Shown here: positions 1 through 8,777 of the stretch, one piece after another | How the letters are laid out: every line of letters starts with the position of its first letter | How positions within the stretch are numbered: the stretch's first letter is position 1 | NCBI RefSeq assembly: GCF_013334205.1 | Contig: NZ_CP054424.1 | Span: 3,554,001-3,618,000 of the forward strand | Reading direction: 5' to 3' | Origin: Rhodoferax sp. BAB1 | GTDB lineage: Bacteria; Pseudomonadota; Gammaproteobacteria; Burkholderiales; Burkholderiaceae_C | Length of the DNA: 64,000 bases | Translations under genes and position numbers: made by a program | The notes under the pieces: model-generated | Told to the model about the DNA's origin: nothing | Databases searched by the model: none | What the model saw: the letters and a program-made list of their open reading frames with translations, nothing else

Positions 1-211
1 TACCGAAGGCTGCGGCCAGTTCCTGCTGCTGGTCCGAGTCGATCTTGGCCAGAACGAAGCGGCCCTCGTAGGCCGTCTCCAGCTTTTCCAGGATGGGCCC
101 CAGGGACTTGCAGGGGCCACACCAGGGGGCCCAGAAATCGACCAGCACGGGCACGGACATGGAGGCCTGGATGACCTCGGTTTCGAAGTTTTCAGTGGTG
201 ATATCGATCAT
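1..211 (-). CDS. Thioredoxin-domain protein, YbbN/CnoX-like co-chaperone (partial)
   Basis: Only the first 70 codons are inside the window; the gene runs off the left edge. The start is the ATG whose complement lies at 209-211. The visible part is a thioredoxin fold with the active-site motif WAPWCGPCK at about residues 28-36, followed by a stretch ending in AKIDSDQQQELAAAFG. Full thioredoxins are about 105 residues, whereas YbbN/CnoX proteins carry an extra TPR region. The start MIDITTENFETEV resembles the YbbN-type group more than TrxA, but the C-terminus that would decide this is missing. It is divergent from purE with 36 nt between the start codons. Confidence 0.75.
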   Translation of the reverse strand, partial: MIDITTENFETEVIQASMSVPVLVDFWAPWCGPCKSLGPILEKLETAYEGRFVLAKIDSDQQQELAAAFG

Positions 212-247
212 TTGGGGCGATCCGGGACGGGAAAGTAAAATTCGGGG

Positions 248-739
248 ATGAAAACACTCATCGGCGTCGTCATGGGCTCCAGTTCGGACTGGGACACCAT
301 GCAACAGGCAGTCCAGATTCTCCACCACTTTGGCATCGGCCACGAGGCCAAGGTGGTATCGGCGCACCGCATGCCCGACGACATGTTCGCCTATGCCGAA
401 ACGGCCGCTGGCCGGGGGCTCAAAGCCATCATCGCCGGTGCCGGTGGTGCGGCCCACCTGCCCGGCATGCTGGCGTCCAAGACCACGGTACCGGTGCTGG
501 GCGTGCCGGTGCCCAGCAAACACCTGCAGGGTGTGGACTCGTTGCACAGCATCGTGCAGATGCCCAAGGGCATCCCGGTGGCCACCTTCGCCATCGGCGC
601 CGCCGGTGCGGCCAATGCGGCGCTGTTTGCCGTGGCCATGCTGGCCAACGACGACCCGGCCCTGCGCGTGAAGCTTGAAGCCTATCGCGCCGAGCAGACC
701 GCCACCGCGCGCGGCATGAGCCTGCCGCCCGCGATATGA
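248..739 (+). CDS. purE: N5-carboxyaminoimidazole ribonucleotide mutase PurE
   Basis: Cytosolic class I PurE of de novo purine synthesis, which converts N5-CAIR to CAIR. The 163 residues match the usual length. Family motifs are all present: GSSSDW near residues 10-15, SAHR near 38-41 and [10 protein letters not shown] near 65-74. The gene overlaps purK by 4 nt (ATGA at 736-739), so the two are translationally coupled and their products act consecutively. The start ATG at 248 leaves the conserved [15 protein letters not shown] beginning intact. Confidence 0.97.
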   Translation: MKTLIGVVMGSSSDWDTMQQAVQILHHFGIGHEAKVVSAHRMPDDMFAYAETAAGRGLKAIIAGAGGAAHLPGMLASKTTVPVLGVPVPSKHLQGVDSLHSIVQMPKGIPVATFAIGAAGAANAALFAVAMLANDDPALRVKLEAYRAEQTATARGMSLPPAI

Positions 740-1926
740 GCCATACCCCCCCACTTACCGGCCGCATCCTGCCCGGCACCCTGGTCAATGGCCAGCCCGC
801 CACCCTGGGCGTGATGGGTGGCGGCCAGCTCGGCCGCATGTTCGTGCACGCCGCCCAGCGCATGGGTTATTTCACCGCCGTGCTCGACCCCGACGCTGCC
901 AGCCCGGCCGGCCTGGTCAGCCACCACCACATCCAGACCGCCTACCTGGACGAGCAGGGTCTGGCGCAACTGATGCAGCGCTGCGCCGCCATCACCACCG
1001 AGTTCGAGAACGTGCCGGCCCCCGCCCTGCTGACGCTGGGTGCGCACCGCCCGGTGGCGCCCGGCGCCGAGGCCGTGGCCATTGCGCAGGACCGTGCCCA
1101 GGAGAAGGCGCACTTCGTGCGCTGCGGCGTGCCGGTGGCGCCCCATGCGGTGATCGAGACGGCAACGCAGTTGGCGGCCGTCGGCGATGACCTGTTGCCG
1201 GGCATCCTGAAAACTTCGCGCCTCGGATACGACGGCAAGGGCCAGATGCGCGTGAAGACGCGCGCCGAACTGGCCGCCGCCTGGGACGAGCTGAAGAACG
1301 TGCCCTGCGTGCTGGAGAAGATGCTGCCGCTAGCGGCCGAGTGCTCGGTCATCGTCGCGCGCGGTTGGGACGGCCAGATCGTCAACTTCCCCGTGCAGCG
1401 CAACCTGCACCGCGAGGGCATCCTGGCCGTGACCGAGGTTTTTGATGGCAATGTGCCGCCCGCGCTGGCGGCGCAGGCCATCGCTGCCACGAAGTCGATC
1501 GCCGAGGGCCTGCGTTATGTGGGCGTGCTCTGCGTTGAATTCTTCGTGCTGCAGGATGGCAGCCTGGTCGTCAACGAGATGGCCCCGCGCCCGCACAACA
1601 GCGGCCATTACAGCGTCGACGCCTGCGACCACTCCCAGTTCGACCTGCAGGTGCGCACCCTGGCCGGCCTGCCCCTGGTGCAGCCGCGCCTGCACAGCCC
1701 CAGCATCATGCTCAACCTGCTGGGCGACATCTGGCTGGCCTTCCAGGACGCACCGCCCTGGGACCAGGTGCTGGCCCTGCCCGGCACCCATCTGCATCTC
1801 TACGGCAAGCTCAAGGCCAGCAAGGGCCGCAAGATGGGCCATCTCAACATCACCGGCCAGACCGTGGACGAGGTGCGTGCCACCGCACTCGCGGCGGCCA
1901 GGATCCTGGGCATCGAGCCCTTCTGA
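736..1926 (+). CDS. purK: N5-carboxyaminoimidazole ribonucleotide synthase PurK
   Basis: ATP-grasp enzyme that carboxylates AIR with bicarbonate and ATP to give N5-CAIR, the substrate of PurE. The nucleotide-fold start [11 protein letters not shown] lies near residues 25-35, and the conserved C-terminal signature [17 protein letters not shown] near residue 280. The 396-residue length is normal for the family. It starts on the ATG overlapping the purE stop, and the next gene (Sua5 type) follows after 13 nt, so the three are probably one transcription unit. Confidence 0.96.
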   Translation: MSHTPPLTGRILPGTLVNGQPATLGVMGGGQLGRMFVHAAQRMGYFTAVLDPDAASPAGLVSHHHIQTAYLDEQGLAQLMQRCAAITTEFENVPAPALLTLGAHRPVAPGAEAVAIAQDRAQEKAHFVRCGVPVAPHAVIETATQLAAVGDDLLPGILKTSRLGYDGKGQMRVKTRAELAAAWDELKNVPCVLEKMLPLAAECSVIVARGWDGQIVNFPVQRNLHREGILAVTEVFDGNVPPALAAQAIAATKSIAEGLRYVGVLCVEFFVLQDGSLVVNEMAPRPHNSGHYSVDACDHSQFDLQVRTLAGLPLVQPRLHSPSIMLNLLGDIWLAFQDAPPWDQVLALPGTHLHLYGKLKASKGRKMGHLNITGQTVDEVRATALAAARILGIEPF

Positions 1927-1939
1927 ACAGGGGCGCAGC

Positions 1940-2935
1940 GTGATCCTCGACGGACGGGATCCGGCCTCGGTCGCCGCTGCGGCGCAGGCCTTGCGGGCCG
2001 GCGAGCTGGTGGGCCTGCCGACCGAGACCGTCTACGGCCTGGGGGCTGACGCCGCCAGCGACACGGCGGTGGCGAAGGTCTTCGCTGCCAAGGGCCGGCC
2101 CAGCGACCATCCGCTGATCGTGCACGTGGCCGACGCCAGTGGTGTGGAGCACTTCGCGCGCGAGGTGCCGGCCTTCGCGCAAAAACTCATGCTGGCTTTC
2201 TGGCCCGGCCCGCTCACCCTGATCCTGCCGCGCCGCCCCGAGGTGGGCGCGGCGGCAGCCGGTGGCCAGGGCTCGATCGGCCTGCGCTGTCCCGCGCACC
2301 CCGTGGCGCATGCCCTGCTGCTGGCGGCCCGCGAACTGGGCGTGCACGGTGTGGCCGCGCCCAGCGCCAACCAGTTCGGCCGCGTCAGCCCGACCACGGC
2401 CGCGCACGTGCGCGGCGAGTTCGGCGAGGGCCTGCTCATCCTGGACGGCGGCCCCTGCGACGTCGGCATCGAATCCACCATCATCGACTGCACACGCGGC
2501 GCCCCCGTGCTGCTGCGTCCGGGTCGTATCACACGCGAGCAGGTGCAGGCGGCCTGCGGCCTGCGCCTGCTGGACAAAGAGGATGTCGCCTCGCCCGCTC
2601 CGCGCGCCTCCGGCACGCTGGAAGCGCATTACGCACCGAACGCCAAGCTGCGCCTGATGGACGACCGCGCGCTGCAGACGGCGCTGGACGTGCTGGGCAA
2701 GGATTTCGACGGCGCCACCATTGCCGTCTACGCGCGCAGCCTGCTGCGTGTGCCTTCCGCGAAAGTGCTGTACCGGCGCATGCCGGACGATGCGGGCGCC
2801 GCTGCGCAGCAGCTGTTCGCGGTGCTGCGTGACTTCGATGCACAGGGCGTGAATCTGATCTGGGTCGAGACGCCGCCCGGGGCCCCCGACTGGGAAGGCG
2901 TGAACGATCGCCTGCAGCGCGCCGCCGCCAGCTGA
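1940..2935 (+). CDS. Threonylcarbamoyl-AMP synthase, Sua5/YrdC/TsaC family
   Basis: Makes L-threonylcarbamoyl-AMP from threonine, bicarbonate and ATP, the first step of t6A modification of ANN-decoding tRNAs. I place the start at GTG 1940, 13 nt after the purK stop, giving a 331-residue protein. The open frame continues upstream inside purK, but that part is only the purK shadow. YrdC-domain motifs include GLPTETVYGLGADA, KGRPSDHPL near residue 51 and APSANQFGRVSPTTAAHV near residue 140. The length and the C-terminal extension after about residue 210 mark the longer Sua5 type rather than short TsaC. TsaB, which acts later in the same pathway, is encoded at 5663. Confidence 0.93.
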   Translation: MILDGRDPASVAAAAQALRAGELVGLPTETVYGLGADAASDTAVAKVFAAKGRPSDHPLIVHVADASGVEHFAREVPAFAQKLMLAFWPGPLTLILPRRPEVGAAAAGGQGSIGLRCPAHPVAHALLLAARELGVHGVAAPSANQFGRVSPTTAAHVRGEFGEGLLILDGGPCDVGIESTIIDCTRGAPVLLRPGRITREQVQAACGLRLLDKEDVASPAPRASGTLEAHYAPNAKLRLMDDRALQTALDVLGKDFDGATIAVYARSLLRVPSAKVLYRRMPDDAGAAAQQLFAVLRDFDAQGVNLIWVETPPGAPDWEGVNDRLQRAAAS

Positions 2936-2937
2936 GC

Positions 2938-3186
2938 TCAGCGGTAGCGCAGCTTCATCACCAGGATGGCCAGGGCCAGCGCCAGCGTGACGGCGTTGGC
3001 CACCACGATGGGCCAGGCACCCAGCAGCAGGCCATAGACCAGCCACAGCGCCACGCCCGCCGTGAACAGGCTGTACATGCCCAGCGAGATGCCACTCACG
3101 TCACGCGTGCGAAAGGTGTGCAGGGCCTGGGGCAGAAAGCTCAGGGTGGTCAGGCTGGCGGCGATGTAGCCGATGACGTCGTTCAT
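2938..3186 (-). CDS. SemiSWEET-type PQ-loop membrane protein
   Basis: An 82-residue protein with three predicted transmembrane helices and a PQ-loop motif (SFLPQALHTFRTRD, Pro19-Gln20). Both the length and the single three-helix unit fit bacterial SemiSWEETs, which work as dimers and passively transport sugars. The substrate cannot be read from the sequence. It is convergent with the Sua5-type gene (2 nt between stop codons) and lies just downstream of dacB on the same strand. Confidence 0.85.
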   Translation of the reverse strand: MNDVIGYIAASLTTLSFLPQALHTFRTRDVSGISLGMYSLFTAGVALWLVYGLLLGAWPIVVANAVTLALALAILVMKLRYR

Positions 3187-3210
3187 GTGCGGGTGCTGCT
3201 TGTCGGGAGG

Positions 3211-4659
3211 TCAGTCGTCTTTTTTCTTCCGGCCCCTGGCCGGCTGCTGCGCTACCCACTCCACCAGGGCTTCCATGGCCGGGCGCGTGGCGCCGGCGTT
3301 GGGGTGGTTCACCATGGCGACCAGCACGTAGCGCCGGCCACCGTCGGCATGCACGAAACCGGCGACGGACGCCACGTCGCGCAGGCTGCCGGTTTTCAGA
3401 TGCGCGCTGCCCTTGGCGCGCCAGCGGCTGGGACGCAGCGTGCCGTCCTGGCCGCTGATGGGCAGGGAGCTCATGAGTTCGGGCATCAGTGGCGAGGTCC
3501 AGGCGTACTGCAGCAGGCGCGCCAGTGCGCCGGCCGTCATGCGGTCCTCACGCGACAGGCCCGAGCCGTTGGCGATCTGCGGCACCTCGCCGGCACCAAA
3601 GCGCTCGCGCCACCATTCCTGCAGCAACTCACGCGAGCCGGCCAGCGTGCCGCGGCCCTGCTGCTGCAGGCTCAGCGTGAGGAAGAGCTGCTGCGTCATC
3701 ACGTTGTTGCTGTACTTGTTGATGTCGCGCACCACCTCGGCCAGCGGCGGTGACTCGAGTGCGAAGGCCGGCGCCAGGCCTTCGGGCACGGCGCCGTAGC
3801 GCACCTTGCCCTGCAGCTGGCCGCCAATGGCGCGCCACATGCCCTCGATGGCGCGCGGTCCGTAGCTGGCCGGATCGGCATAGGCTAGGGGCCAGATTTT
3901 TTCATTGCAGGCCGCCGGATAGCGGCCGGCGAAGCGCGGCAGCGTCGGGTCGGAGAAGTCGGCACGCAGCGTGCTGCGGTAGTCGTTGCATTCGGTCTCG
4001 CGCAGCGGCACGTGGCTGGGCCAGGTCACGCCGGCCAGCGGCGGCTCCACGTGCACGTGTGCGGCGTTGGCGCCACGGTCGGGCACGAAGGTCAGGAGTA
4101 CCGACTTGAAGTTCAGCAGCAGCGCATCGGGCGCTGCGTTGTAGGGGCGCAGCGGCTCGCCGTCGAATTCGGCGGGGTCGTGGGCGACGGCTTCGAAGGC
4201 GCTGCGGTCGAGCACGATGTCACCCGCGATGTTGCGGATGTCCAGGCCCTGCACACGGCGCAGCAGCAGCCACAGGCGTTCGACCACCAGCTTGGGATCA
4301 CCCTGGCCCTGGATGTAGACGTTGCCGTAGAGCGTGCCCTCGCGCGCCGTACCTTCCACGTACACCGGTGTGCGCCAGTTCCAGGTCGGCCCCAGGGTTT
4401 CCAGCGCGGCCAGGGTGGTCACCAGTTTCATCACCGAGGCCGGGTTCATGGGCGTGCCCGCGCGGTGGCTGAGCAGCGGCCGGCTGTCGCCTCCGGCTTC
4501 CTCGACCACCACACCCACGGCTTCGACCGGCACCTTGGCGCGCGCCAGCGCCTTGATCACGCTGGGGGGGAGGGCGGTTTCCCGGGCCTGGGCCGGGCTG
4601 CCGGCCAGGAGCAGCAAGCTGGCGAGCAAGGGCAGGAGCGAGGTGCGCAAGGTCGACAT
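3211..4659 (-). CDS. dacB: D-alanyl-D-alanine carboxypeptidase/endopeptidase (PBP4, DacB)
   Basis: Periplasmic low-molecular-mass class C penicillin-binding protein that trims or cleaves peptidoglycan cross-links. A hydrophobic signal peptide covers about residues 1-25 and ends near SPAQA-RE. All three active-site motifs are present: SVMK at residues 75-78 with the nucleophilic Ser, YSNNVM near 315 with the SxN box, and the KTG box (LKTGSL) near 421. The 482 residues match the family. It is divergent from the EamA gene at 4713, with 53 nt between start codons. Confidence 0.95.
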   Translation of the reverse strand: MSTLRTSLLPLLASLLLLAGSPAQARETALPPSVIKALARAKVPVEAVGVVVEEAGGDSRPLLSHRAGTPMNPASVMKLVTTLAALETLGPTWNWRTPVYVEGTAREGTLYGNVYIQGQGDPKLVVERLWLLLRRVQGLDIRNIAGDIVLDRSAFEAVAHDPAEFDGEPLRPYNAAPDALLLNFKSVLLTFVPDRGANAAHVHVEPPLAGVTWPSHVPLRETECNDYRSTLRADFSDPTLPRFAGRYPAACNEKIWPLAYADPASYGPRAIEGMWRAIGGQLQGKVRYGAVPEGLAPAFALESPPLAEVVRDINKYSNNVMTQQLFLTLSLQQQGRGTLAGSRELLQEWWRERFGAGEVPQIANGSGLSREDRMTAGALARLLQYAWTSPLMPELMSSLPISGQDGTLRPSRWRAKGSAHLKTGSLRDVASVAGFVHADGGRRYVLVAMVNHPNAGATRPAMEALVEWVAQQPARGRKKKDD

Positions 4660-4712
4660 GGCAACGAGTCTAAGGCAATGCTGAACTGGCGCCGGCCACC
4701 GATAATGCGGGC

Positions 4713-5666
4713 ATGCATTTCCTCAAGGGCCTGTCCCCGCGCACCCTCGGCATCGCGGCTGCGGTCATCACCGTCGGCATCTGGACCGCCTTCATCGTCA
4801 TTGCCCGTGCTTCGGCCCAGGGTTCGCTCGGCCCCTTCGATATCGCATTGGCGCGCATCATCGGCGCCAGCGCCGTGCTGCTGCCCCTGGGCTGGTGGCT
4901 GGTGCGGCGCGACCGCGCGCAAGGGCTGGCCACGGCCTCGTCCTTCTTCGGCCTGTCGCCGCTGGCGCTGCGCGTGACCGCGCTGTGCGGTGTGTTCGGC
5001 GGCTTCGGCTACGCGCTGCTGGCTTATGCGGGCTTCTTCTATGCGCCGGCGGCACACGCCTCGGTGCTCATGCCCGGCAGCCTGCCGCTGTGGACCACGC
5101 TGCTGGCGGCACTGATGCTGGGCACGCCCATCCTGCCGGCGCGCATCATCGGCCTGGCCTGCATTGTGGGGGGCGACCTGCTGGTCGGTGGGGCCAGCCT
5201 GCTGCGCGCCTTCGAGGGCGGCGAGGTCTGGAAGGGCGACCTGCTCTTCATGAGCGCGGCCCTGAGCTGGTCGGTCTACAGCGTGCTGACGCGCCGGCAC
5301 GGCCTGGATGCCGTGCGCGCCACGACGGCGGTCACCGTGTTCGCGCTGTTCAGCTACCTGCCCTTCTACCTGCTGTTGCAGGGGCTGGGCGCCATCGAGA
5401 GCCGGCTGTTCACCGCACCGCTGGGCGAACTGCTGTTCCAGGTGGTCTTCCAGGGCGTGGGTTCGGTGGTGATCTCGGGCATCACCTTCGTGCGCATGAT
5501 CCAGTACTTCGGACCGGTGCGCTCCACCATGATCACGGCCCTGGTGCCCGGTCTTTCGGCCCTGGGCGCCGTCGTCTTCCTGGGCGAGCCGCTGCACGCC
5601 AACCTGCTGGCCGGCCTGGTGCTGGTGACGGTGGGCATCACCTTCGGGGTGCGCAAGCAATCATGA
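4713..5666 (+). CDS. EamA/DMT-superfamily transporter
   Basis: A 317-residue inner-membrane protein with about ten hydrophobic helices arranged as two EamA repeats (roughly residues 10-150 and 165-305). This is the pattern of drug/metabolite exporters such as RhaT, YdcZ and RarD relatives. The substrate is unknown. Its last codons overlap the tsaB start by 4 nt (ATGA at 5663-5666), so translation is coupled, though no functional link to tRNA modification is evident. Confidence 0.9.
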   Translation: MHFLKGLSPRTLGIAAAVITVGIWTAFIVIARASAQGSLGPFDIALARIIGASAVLLPLGWWLVRRDRAQGLATASSFFGLSPLALRVTALCGVFGGFGYALLAYAGFFYAPAAHASVLMPGSLPLWTTLLAALMLGTPILPARIIGLACIVGGDLLVGGASLLRAFEGGEVWKGDLLFMSAALSWSVYSVLTRRHGLDAVRATTAVTVFALFSYLPFYLLLQGLGAIESRLFTAPLGELLFQVVFQGVGSVVISGITFVRMIQYFGPVRSTMITALVPGLSALGAVVFLGEPLHANLLAGLVLVTVGITFGVRKQS

Positions 5667-6373
5667 AGCTGCTCGCCTTCGACACCAGCACTGAGCTGAT
5701 CTCCCTCGCCGTCACGCGCCTCGTCGACGGTGTGCCGCACGTCTGGTTGCACACCGGTGCCGGGGGCGCCCAGGCTTCCAGCGCGCTGATCCCCGCCATC
5801 GAAACCCTGATGGCCGAGGCCGGCCTGCGCTTCGAGGAACTCGATGCCATTGCCTTCGGCCGCGGGCCGGGTTCCTTCACCGGCCTGCGCACCGCCTGTG
5901 CCGTGGCCCAGGGCCTTGGTTTTGGCGCGGGTGTGCCCCTGCTGCCGGTGGACACGCTGCTGGCGGTGGCCGAGGAGGCGCGTGCGCAGCAGGCGCCGCA
6001 GCAGCAAAGCCTGCGCTTGCTGGCCCTGCTCGACGCCCGCATGGGCGAACTTTATGCCGCACCTTATGCCTACGTCGCAGGCAACTGGCAGCAGCAGGCC
6101 GATTTCAGCCTGCTCAAACCCGAGCAGTTGATGCTCGAGGATGCCCAGGCCCTCGCCGGCAATGTGTTTGCCGAGTACGGCGAGCGCCTGTCGTTGCCGC
6201 CCGAACTGCCTTGCTGGCAGGCTTTGCCCACTGCGGCAGCCATGCTGCGGCTGGCGCCGTCCTTGTTGGCTGCGGGCAACGCCGTGGCCGCGGCTGATGC
6301 CCTGCCGCGCTACATCCGCGATAAAGTGGCCCAGACTACGCAGGAGCGCGCCGCCGCCAAGGCCGTCCGCTGA
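5663..6373 (+). CDS. tsaB: tRNA threonylcarbamoyladenosine biosynthesis protein TsaB
   Basis: Inactive ASKHA-fold partner of TsaD in t6A synthesis. It begins at ATG 5663 with MKLLAFDTSTELISLAV, the conserved phosphate-1 loop, and has GRGPGSFTGLRTACAVAQGL near residue 70. The 236-residue length is typical. The upstream continuation of the reading frame is only the shadow of the EamA gene. Together with rimI (10 nt downstream) and the uracil-DNA glycosylase gene it forms a block that I believe is common in Burkholderiales. Confidence 0.95.
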   Translation: MKLLAFDTSTELISLAVTRLVDGVPHVWLHTGAGGAQASSALIPAIETLMAEAGLRFEELDAIAFGRGPGSFTGLRTACAVAQGLGFGAGVPLLPVDTLLAVAEEARAQQAPQQQSLRLLALLDARMGELYAAPYAYVAGNWQQQADFSLLKPEQLMLEDAQALAGNVFAEYGERLSLPPELPCWQALPTAAAMLRLAPSLLAAGNAVAAADALPRYIRDKVAQTTQERAAAKAVR

Positions 6374-6383
6374 GCCCTAAAGC

Positions 6384-6851
6384 ATGAGTGCCGTCCTCGA
6401 ACCCGTCGAAGCCCGCCTCGAGCCGCTGGATGCCACGCTGCTCGAACAGCTGCTGCCCATCGAGCAGCGTGCCTACCCGCACCCCTGGACGCGCGGCAAC
6501 TTCATGGATGCGCTGCGTTCGGGCTACCACGCCCGCGTGCTGCTGGCTGGTGGGGAACTGCTGGGGTATTACGTGGCCATGCAGGGCGTGGACGAGGTGC
6601 ACCTGCTCAACATCACGGTGGCGCCGGAGTACCAGCGCCAGGGCTGGGGGCGTGTCATGCTCGACGCGCTGGCGCTGTGGGCGCGCGGCCTGGGCGCGCA
6701 GTGGCTGTGGCTGGAGGTTCGCCTGAGCAACACGCGCGCCATCGCCATCTACGAATCGCACGGCTACCGCCGCGTCGGCCTGCGCAAGGCCTACTACCCC
6801 GCCGGCCATGGCCGGCGCGAGGATGCGGTGGTCATGAGCCTGCGTCTGTAA
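6384..6851 (+). CDS. rimI: Ribosomal protein bS18 alanine N-acetyltransferase RimI
   Basis: GNAT-family acetyltransferase of 155 residues that acetylates the N-terminal alanine of ribosomal protein S18. The acetyl-CoA loop is visible as VAPEYQRQGWGRVML near residues 75-89, followed by LEVRLSNTRAIAIYESHGY, a typical RimI signature. It follows tsaB by 10 nt. The tsaB-rimI order is widely conserved in proteobacteria, which supports the name. Confidence 0.93.
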   Translation: MSAVLEPVEARLEPLDATLLEQLLPIEQRAYPHPWTRGNFMDALRSGYHARVLLAGGELLGYYVAMQGVDEVHLLNITVAPEYQRQGWGRVMLDALALWARGLGAQWLWLEVRLSNTRAIAIYESHGYRRVGLRKAYYPAGHGRREDAVVMSLRL

Positions 6852-6860
6852 GATTCGCTC

Positions 6861-6952
6861 ATGAGTCTGCAACTGGATACGCGGCAACGCGCCATGCTGG
6901 AGGAGATGGGGGTGAGGGTCTGGGGACCTTCGGTCCCCGGGGACGTTCTTGA
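6861..6952 (+). pseudogene. Detached N-terminal segment of the uracil-DNA glycosylase gene
   Basis: ATG 6861 opens a frame starting MSLQLDT and continuing RQRAMLEEMGVRVW. This looks like the N-terminal segment that normally precedes family-4 glycosylases in related bacteria (recollection, not a search). The frame then enters a GC-rich palindromic stretch at about 6919 and continues as low-complexity sequence. The glycosylase core downstream is in a different frame, which has a stop at 6950-6952. I infer that an insertion or small indel in the linker separated the two parts; a sequencing error is the alternative. Confidence 0.5.
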
Positions 6953-7003
6953 CGACGCCCCTCCCAGCCCCCCTCGAGGGGGGAGGCCGCCGAGCCGGCG
7001 GCC
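6922..7003. repeat. Palindrome cluster inside the uracil-DNA glycosylase linker
   Basis: Three consecutive perfect hairpins: arms GGGGACC/GGTCCCC at 6922-6938, a 16-bp palindrome CCCCCCTCGAGGGGGG at 6968-6983, and arms GGCCGCCG/CGGCGGCC at 6985-7003. The style resembles the GC-rich repeats at 36467 and 37691. It sits where the glycosylase linker changes reading frame, so I read it as an inserted REP-like element. Confidence 0.65.
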
Positions 7004-7006
7004 CGC

Positions 7007-7672
7007 GTGGCCGTGGCGCGCCCGGCCACGGTCCCGGCAGCCCCTGTTGCGGCGCGGGCCATGCCGGCCGAGATTGCGGGCATGGACTGGGAGGCGCTGG
7101 AGCAGGCGGTGGCATCGTGCCAGGCCTGCGGCCTGTGCCAGAGTCGCAAGAACACGGTGTTCGGCGTGGGCGACACGCAGGCACGCTGGCTGGTGGTCGG
7201 TGAAGCGCCGGGCGAGAACGAGGACATCCAGGGCGAGCCCTTCGTCGGCCAGGCCGGCCAGCTGCTGGACAACATGCTCAAGGCCGTGGGCCTGAACCGC
7301 CAGGGCACGGGGGCGCAGGGTGTCTACATCGCCAACGTGCTCAAGTGCCGCCCGCCGGCCAACCGCAACCCGCAGCCCGAAGAGGTGCTGCAGTGCGAGT
7401 CCTACCTGCGGCGCCAGGTCGCGCTGCTGCAGCCGCAGATCATCCTGGCGCTGGGCCGTTTTGCCGCCCAGTCCCTGCTGCAGCACAGCGTGCCCGAGGT
7501 GGCGACCATGCCGCTGGGCAAGCTGCGCGGCCAGGTGCACAGCTATGAAGGCGTGCCCGTCATCGTGAGTTACCACCCGGCCTACCTGCTGCGCACGCCG
7601 CAGGACAAGGCCAAGTCCTGGGCTGACCTCTGTCTGGCCATGGACGTGATGCGCGCCGGCACACCGGCCTGA
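7007..7672 (+). CDS. Uracil-DNA glycosylase, family 4 (4Fe-4S type)
   Basis: Base-excision repair enzyme that removes uracil from DNA. The catalytic core is intact: CGLC at residues 41-44 plus Cys114 (VLKCRPP) and Cys130 supply the four iron-sulfur ligands, GEAPGENED near 66 is motif A, and SYHPAYLLR near the C-terminus is motif B. GTG 7007 is the first start codon after the frame opens at 6953; ATG 7061 is an alternative, and neither has a strong ribosome-binding site. The usual N-terminal segment lies upstream in another frame (6861). The core appears under selection, so the protein is probably made, but its native start is uncertain. Confidence 0.82.
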   Translation: MAVARPATVPAAPVAARAMPAEIAGMDWEALEQAVASCQACGLCQSRKNTVFGVGDTQARWLVVGEAPGENEDIQGEPFVGQAGQLLDNMLKAVGLNRQGTGAQGVYIANVLKCRPPANRNPQPEEVLQCESYLRRQVALLQPQIILALGRFAAQSLLQHSVPEVATMPLGKLRGQVHSYEGVPVIVSYHPAYLLRTPQDKAKSWADLCLAMDVMRAGTPA

Positions 7673-7695
7673 ATTGTCAAAAAGGGAACCCCGGC

Positions 7696-8127
7696 ATGAA
7701 AACCACAATCCTTCGCCTGCTCCTCGCCTTCCTGGCCATCCTGCTGCTGTTGGCCGGCGGCTGGATCTGGTTCACCTTGAGCTGGAGCTACGCCGAGGGC
7801 GAGCGCGCCGGTTATGTGCAGAAGCTGTCAAACAAGGGCTGGCTGTGCAAGACCTGGGAGGGCGAGATCGCCATGGTCACCATGCCCGGCGCCATTCCCG
7901 AGAAGTTCGAGTTCACCGTGCGCGACGAGGCCGTGGTGCAGCAGATCAACGACCTTTCCGGCAAGCGCGTGGTGCTGCACTACCGTCAGCACAAGTTCAT
8001 TCCCACCACCTGCTTCGGTGAGACCGAGTACTTCGTCTCTGGCGTGCGCGAGGTCAGGGAGGGCGTCATGCCGGCCCCGCTTGCACCGCCCGTGCCGCAG
8101 CAAGGCCAGCTGAGCGCGCCGCGCTGA
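7696..8127 (+). CDS. Conserved single-pass membrane protein of unknown function
   Basis: 143 residues. A strong N-terminal transmembrane anchor (about residues 6-30, rich in Leu) is followed by SYAEGERAGYVQKLSNKGW and an exported domain containing CKTWEGEIAM, then a Pro-rich tail. I recognise the ERAGYVQKLSxKGWLCKTWEGE pattern from proteins annotated as hypothetical in many proteobacteria and Bacteroidetes, but know of no experimental function. Two Cys residues (in WLCKTW and TTCFGE) could form a disulfide in the periplasm. It follows the glycosylase gene by 23 nt. Confidence 0.75.
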   Translation: MKTTILRLLLAFLAILLLLAGGWIWFTLSWSYAEGERAGYVQKLSNKGWLCKTWEGEIAMVTMPGAIPEKFEFTVRDEAVVQQINDLSGKRVVLHYRQHKFIPTTCFGETEYFVSGVREVREGVMPAPLAPPVPQQGQLSAPR

Positions 8128-8180
8128 TTCCCGGCGGCGGACGGAATCCAGTGCTTGCCGGCTGCTGAGGAGCGACCCGC

Positions 8181-8732
8181 GTGCATGAGCCTCCCGCCCC
8201 CGACACGGCCCGTCTTTTCCTCGCACTGCTTCCGCCAGCCGCCGTTCAGGCCGTGCTGGCGATCCACGCTGCGGCCTGGCGCTGGCCGGCCGATGCGGCG
8301 GTGTATGCCGGGGACGACTGGCACGTGACCCTGCACTACATCGGCCCCGTGCCGCGCGCACGTGTGGACGAACTGCAGGCGGGGTTGTCCCTGCCGGTCA
8401 CACCGTTCGAGTTGCGTTTTGGCGTACCGGCCCTGTGGCCGCACGGGCTGGCGGTGCTGCTGCCCATGGCGGTGCCGCCGGCCTTGCAAGAGTTGCACGA
8501 TGCCCAGGGCGCACGCCTGCGCCAACTGGGCCTGCGCACCGACGAACGCCCTTACCGTCCGCACCTCACCCTGGCCCGTCGTGCAGCGCAGGCCCTGCCG
8601 CCCGCGCCGCCGGCCTGGGGCTGGCCGGTGCACGCTTATGTGCTGATGGAGTCGACCGGCCGGCCCGAGTCACGCTACCGCGTGCTGCAGCGCTATGGCG
8701 ACAGCGGTGCGGCCGCAGCCCTGCAGGCATGA
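8181..8732 (+). CDS. thpR: RNA 2',3'-cyclic phosphodiesterase ThpR (2H family)
   Basis: A 183-residue 2H phosphoesterase of the LigT/ThpR group, which opens 2',3'-cyclic phosphates on RNA. Both catalytic H-x-T-x motifs are visible: HVTLHYIG near residue 48 and HLTLAR near 130. The start is GTG 8181, preceded at good spacing by a GAGGAG Shine-Dalgarno sequence at 8166-8171. The gene stands alone between the membrane protein and the MarR gene. Confidence 0.9.
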   Translation: MHEPPAPDTARLFLALLPPAAVQAVLAIHAAAWRWPADAAVYAGDDWHVTLHYIGPVPRARVDELQAGLSLPVTPFELRFGVPALWPHGLAVLLPMAVPPALQELHDAQGARLRQLGLRTDERPYRPHLTLARRAAQALPPAPPAWGWPVHAYVLMESTGRPESRYRVLQRYGDSGAAAALQA

Positions 8733-8777
8733 AGCACAATCGCTGTCCAGCAACGCCATCTTCATCCCGCCACTGCC

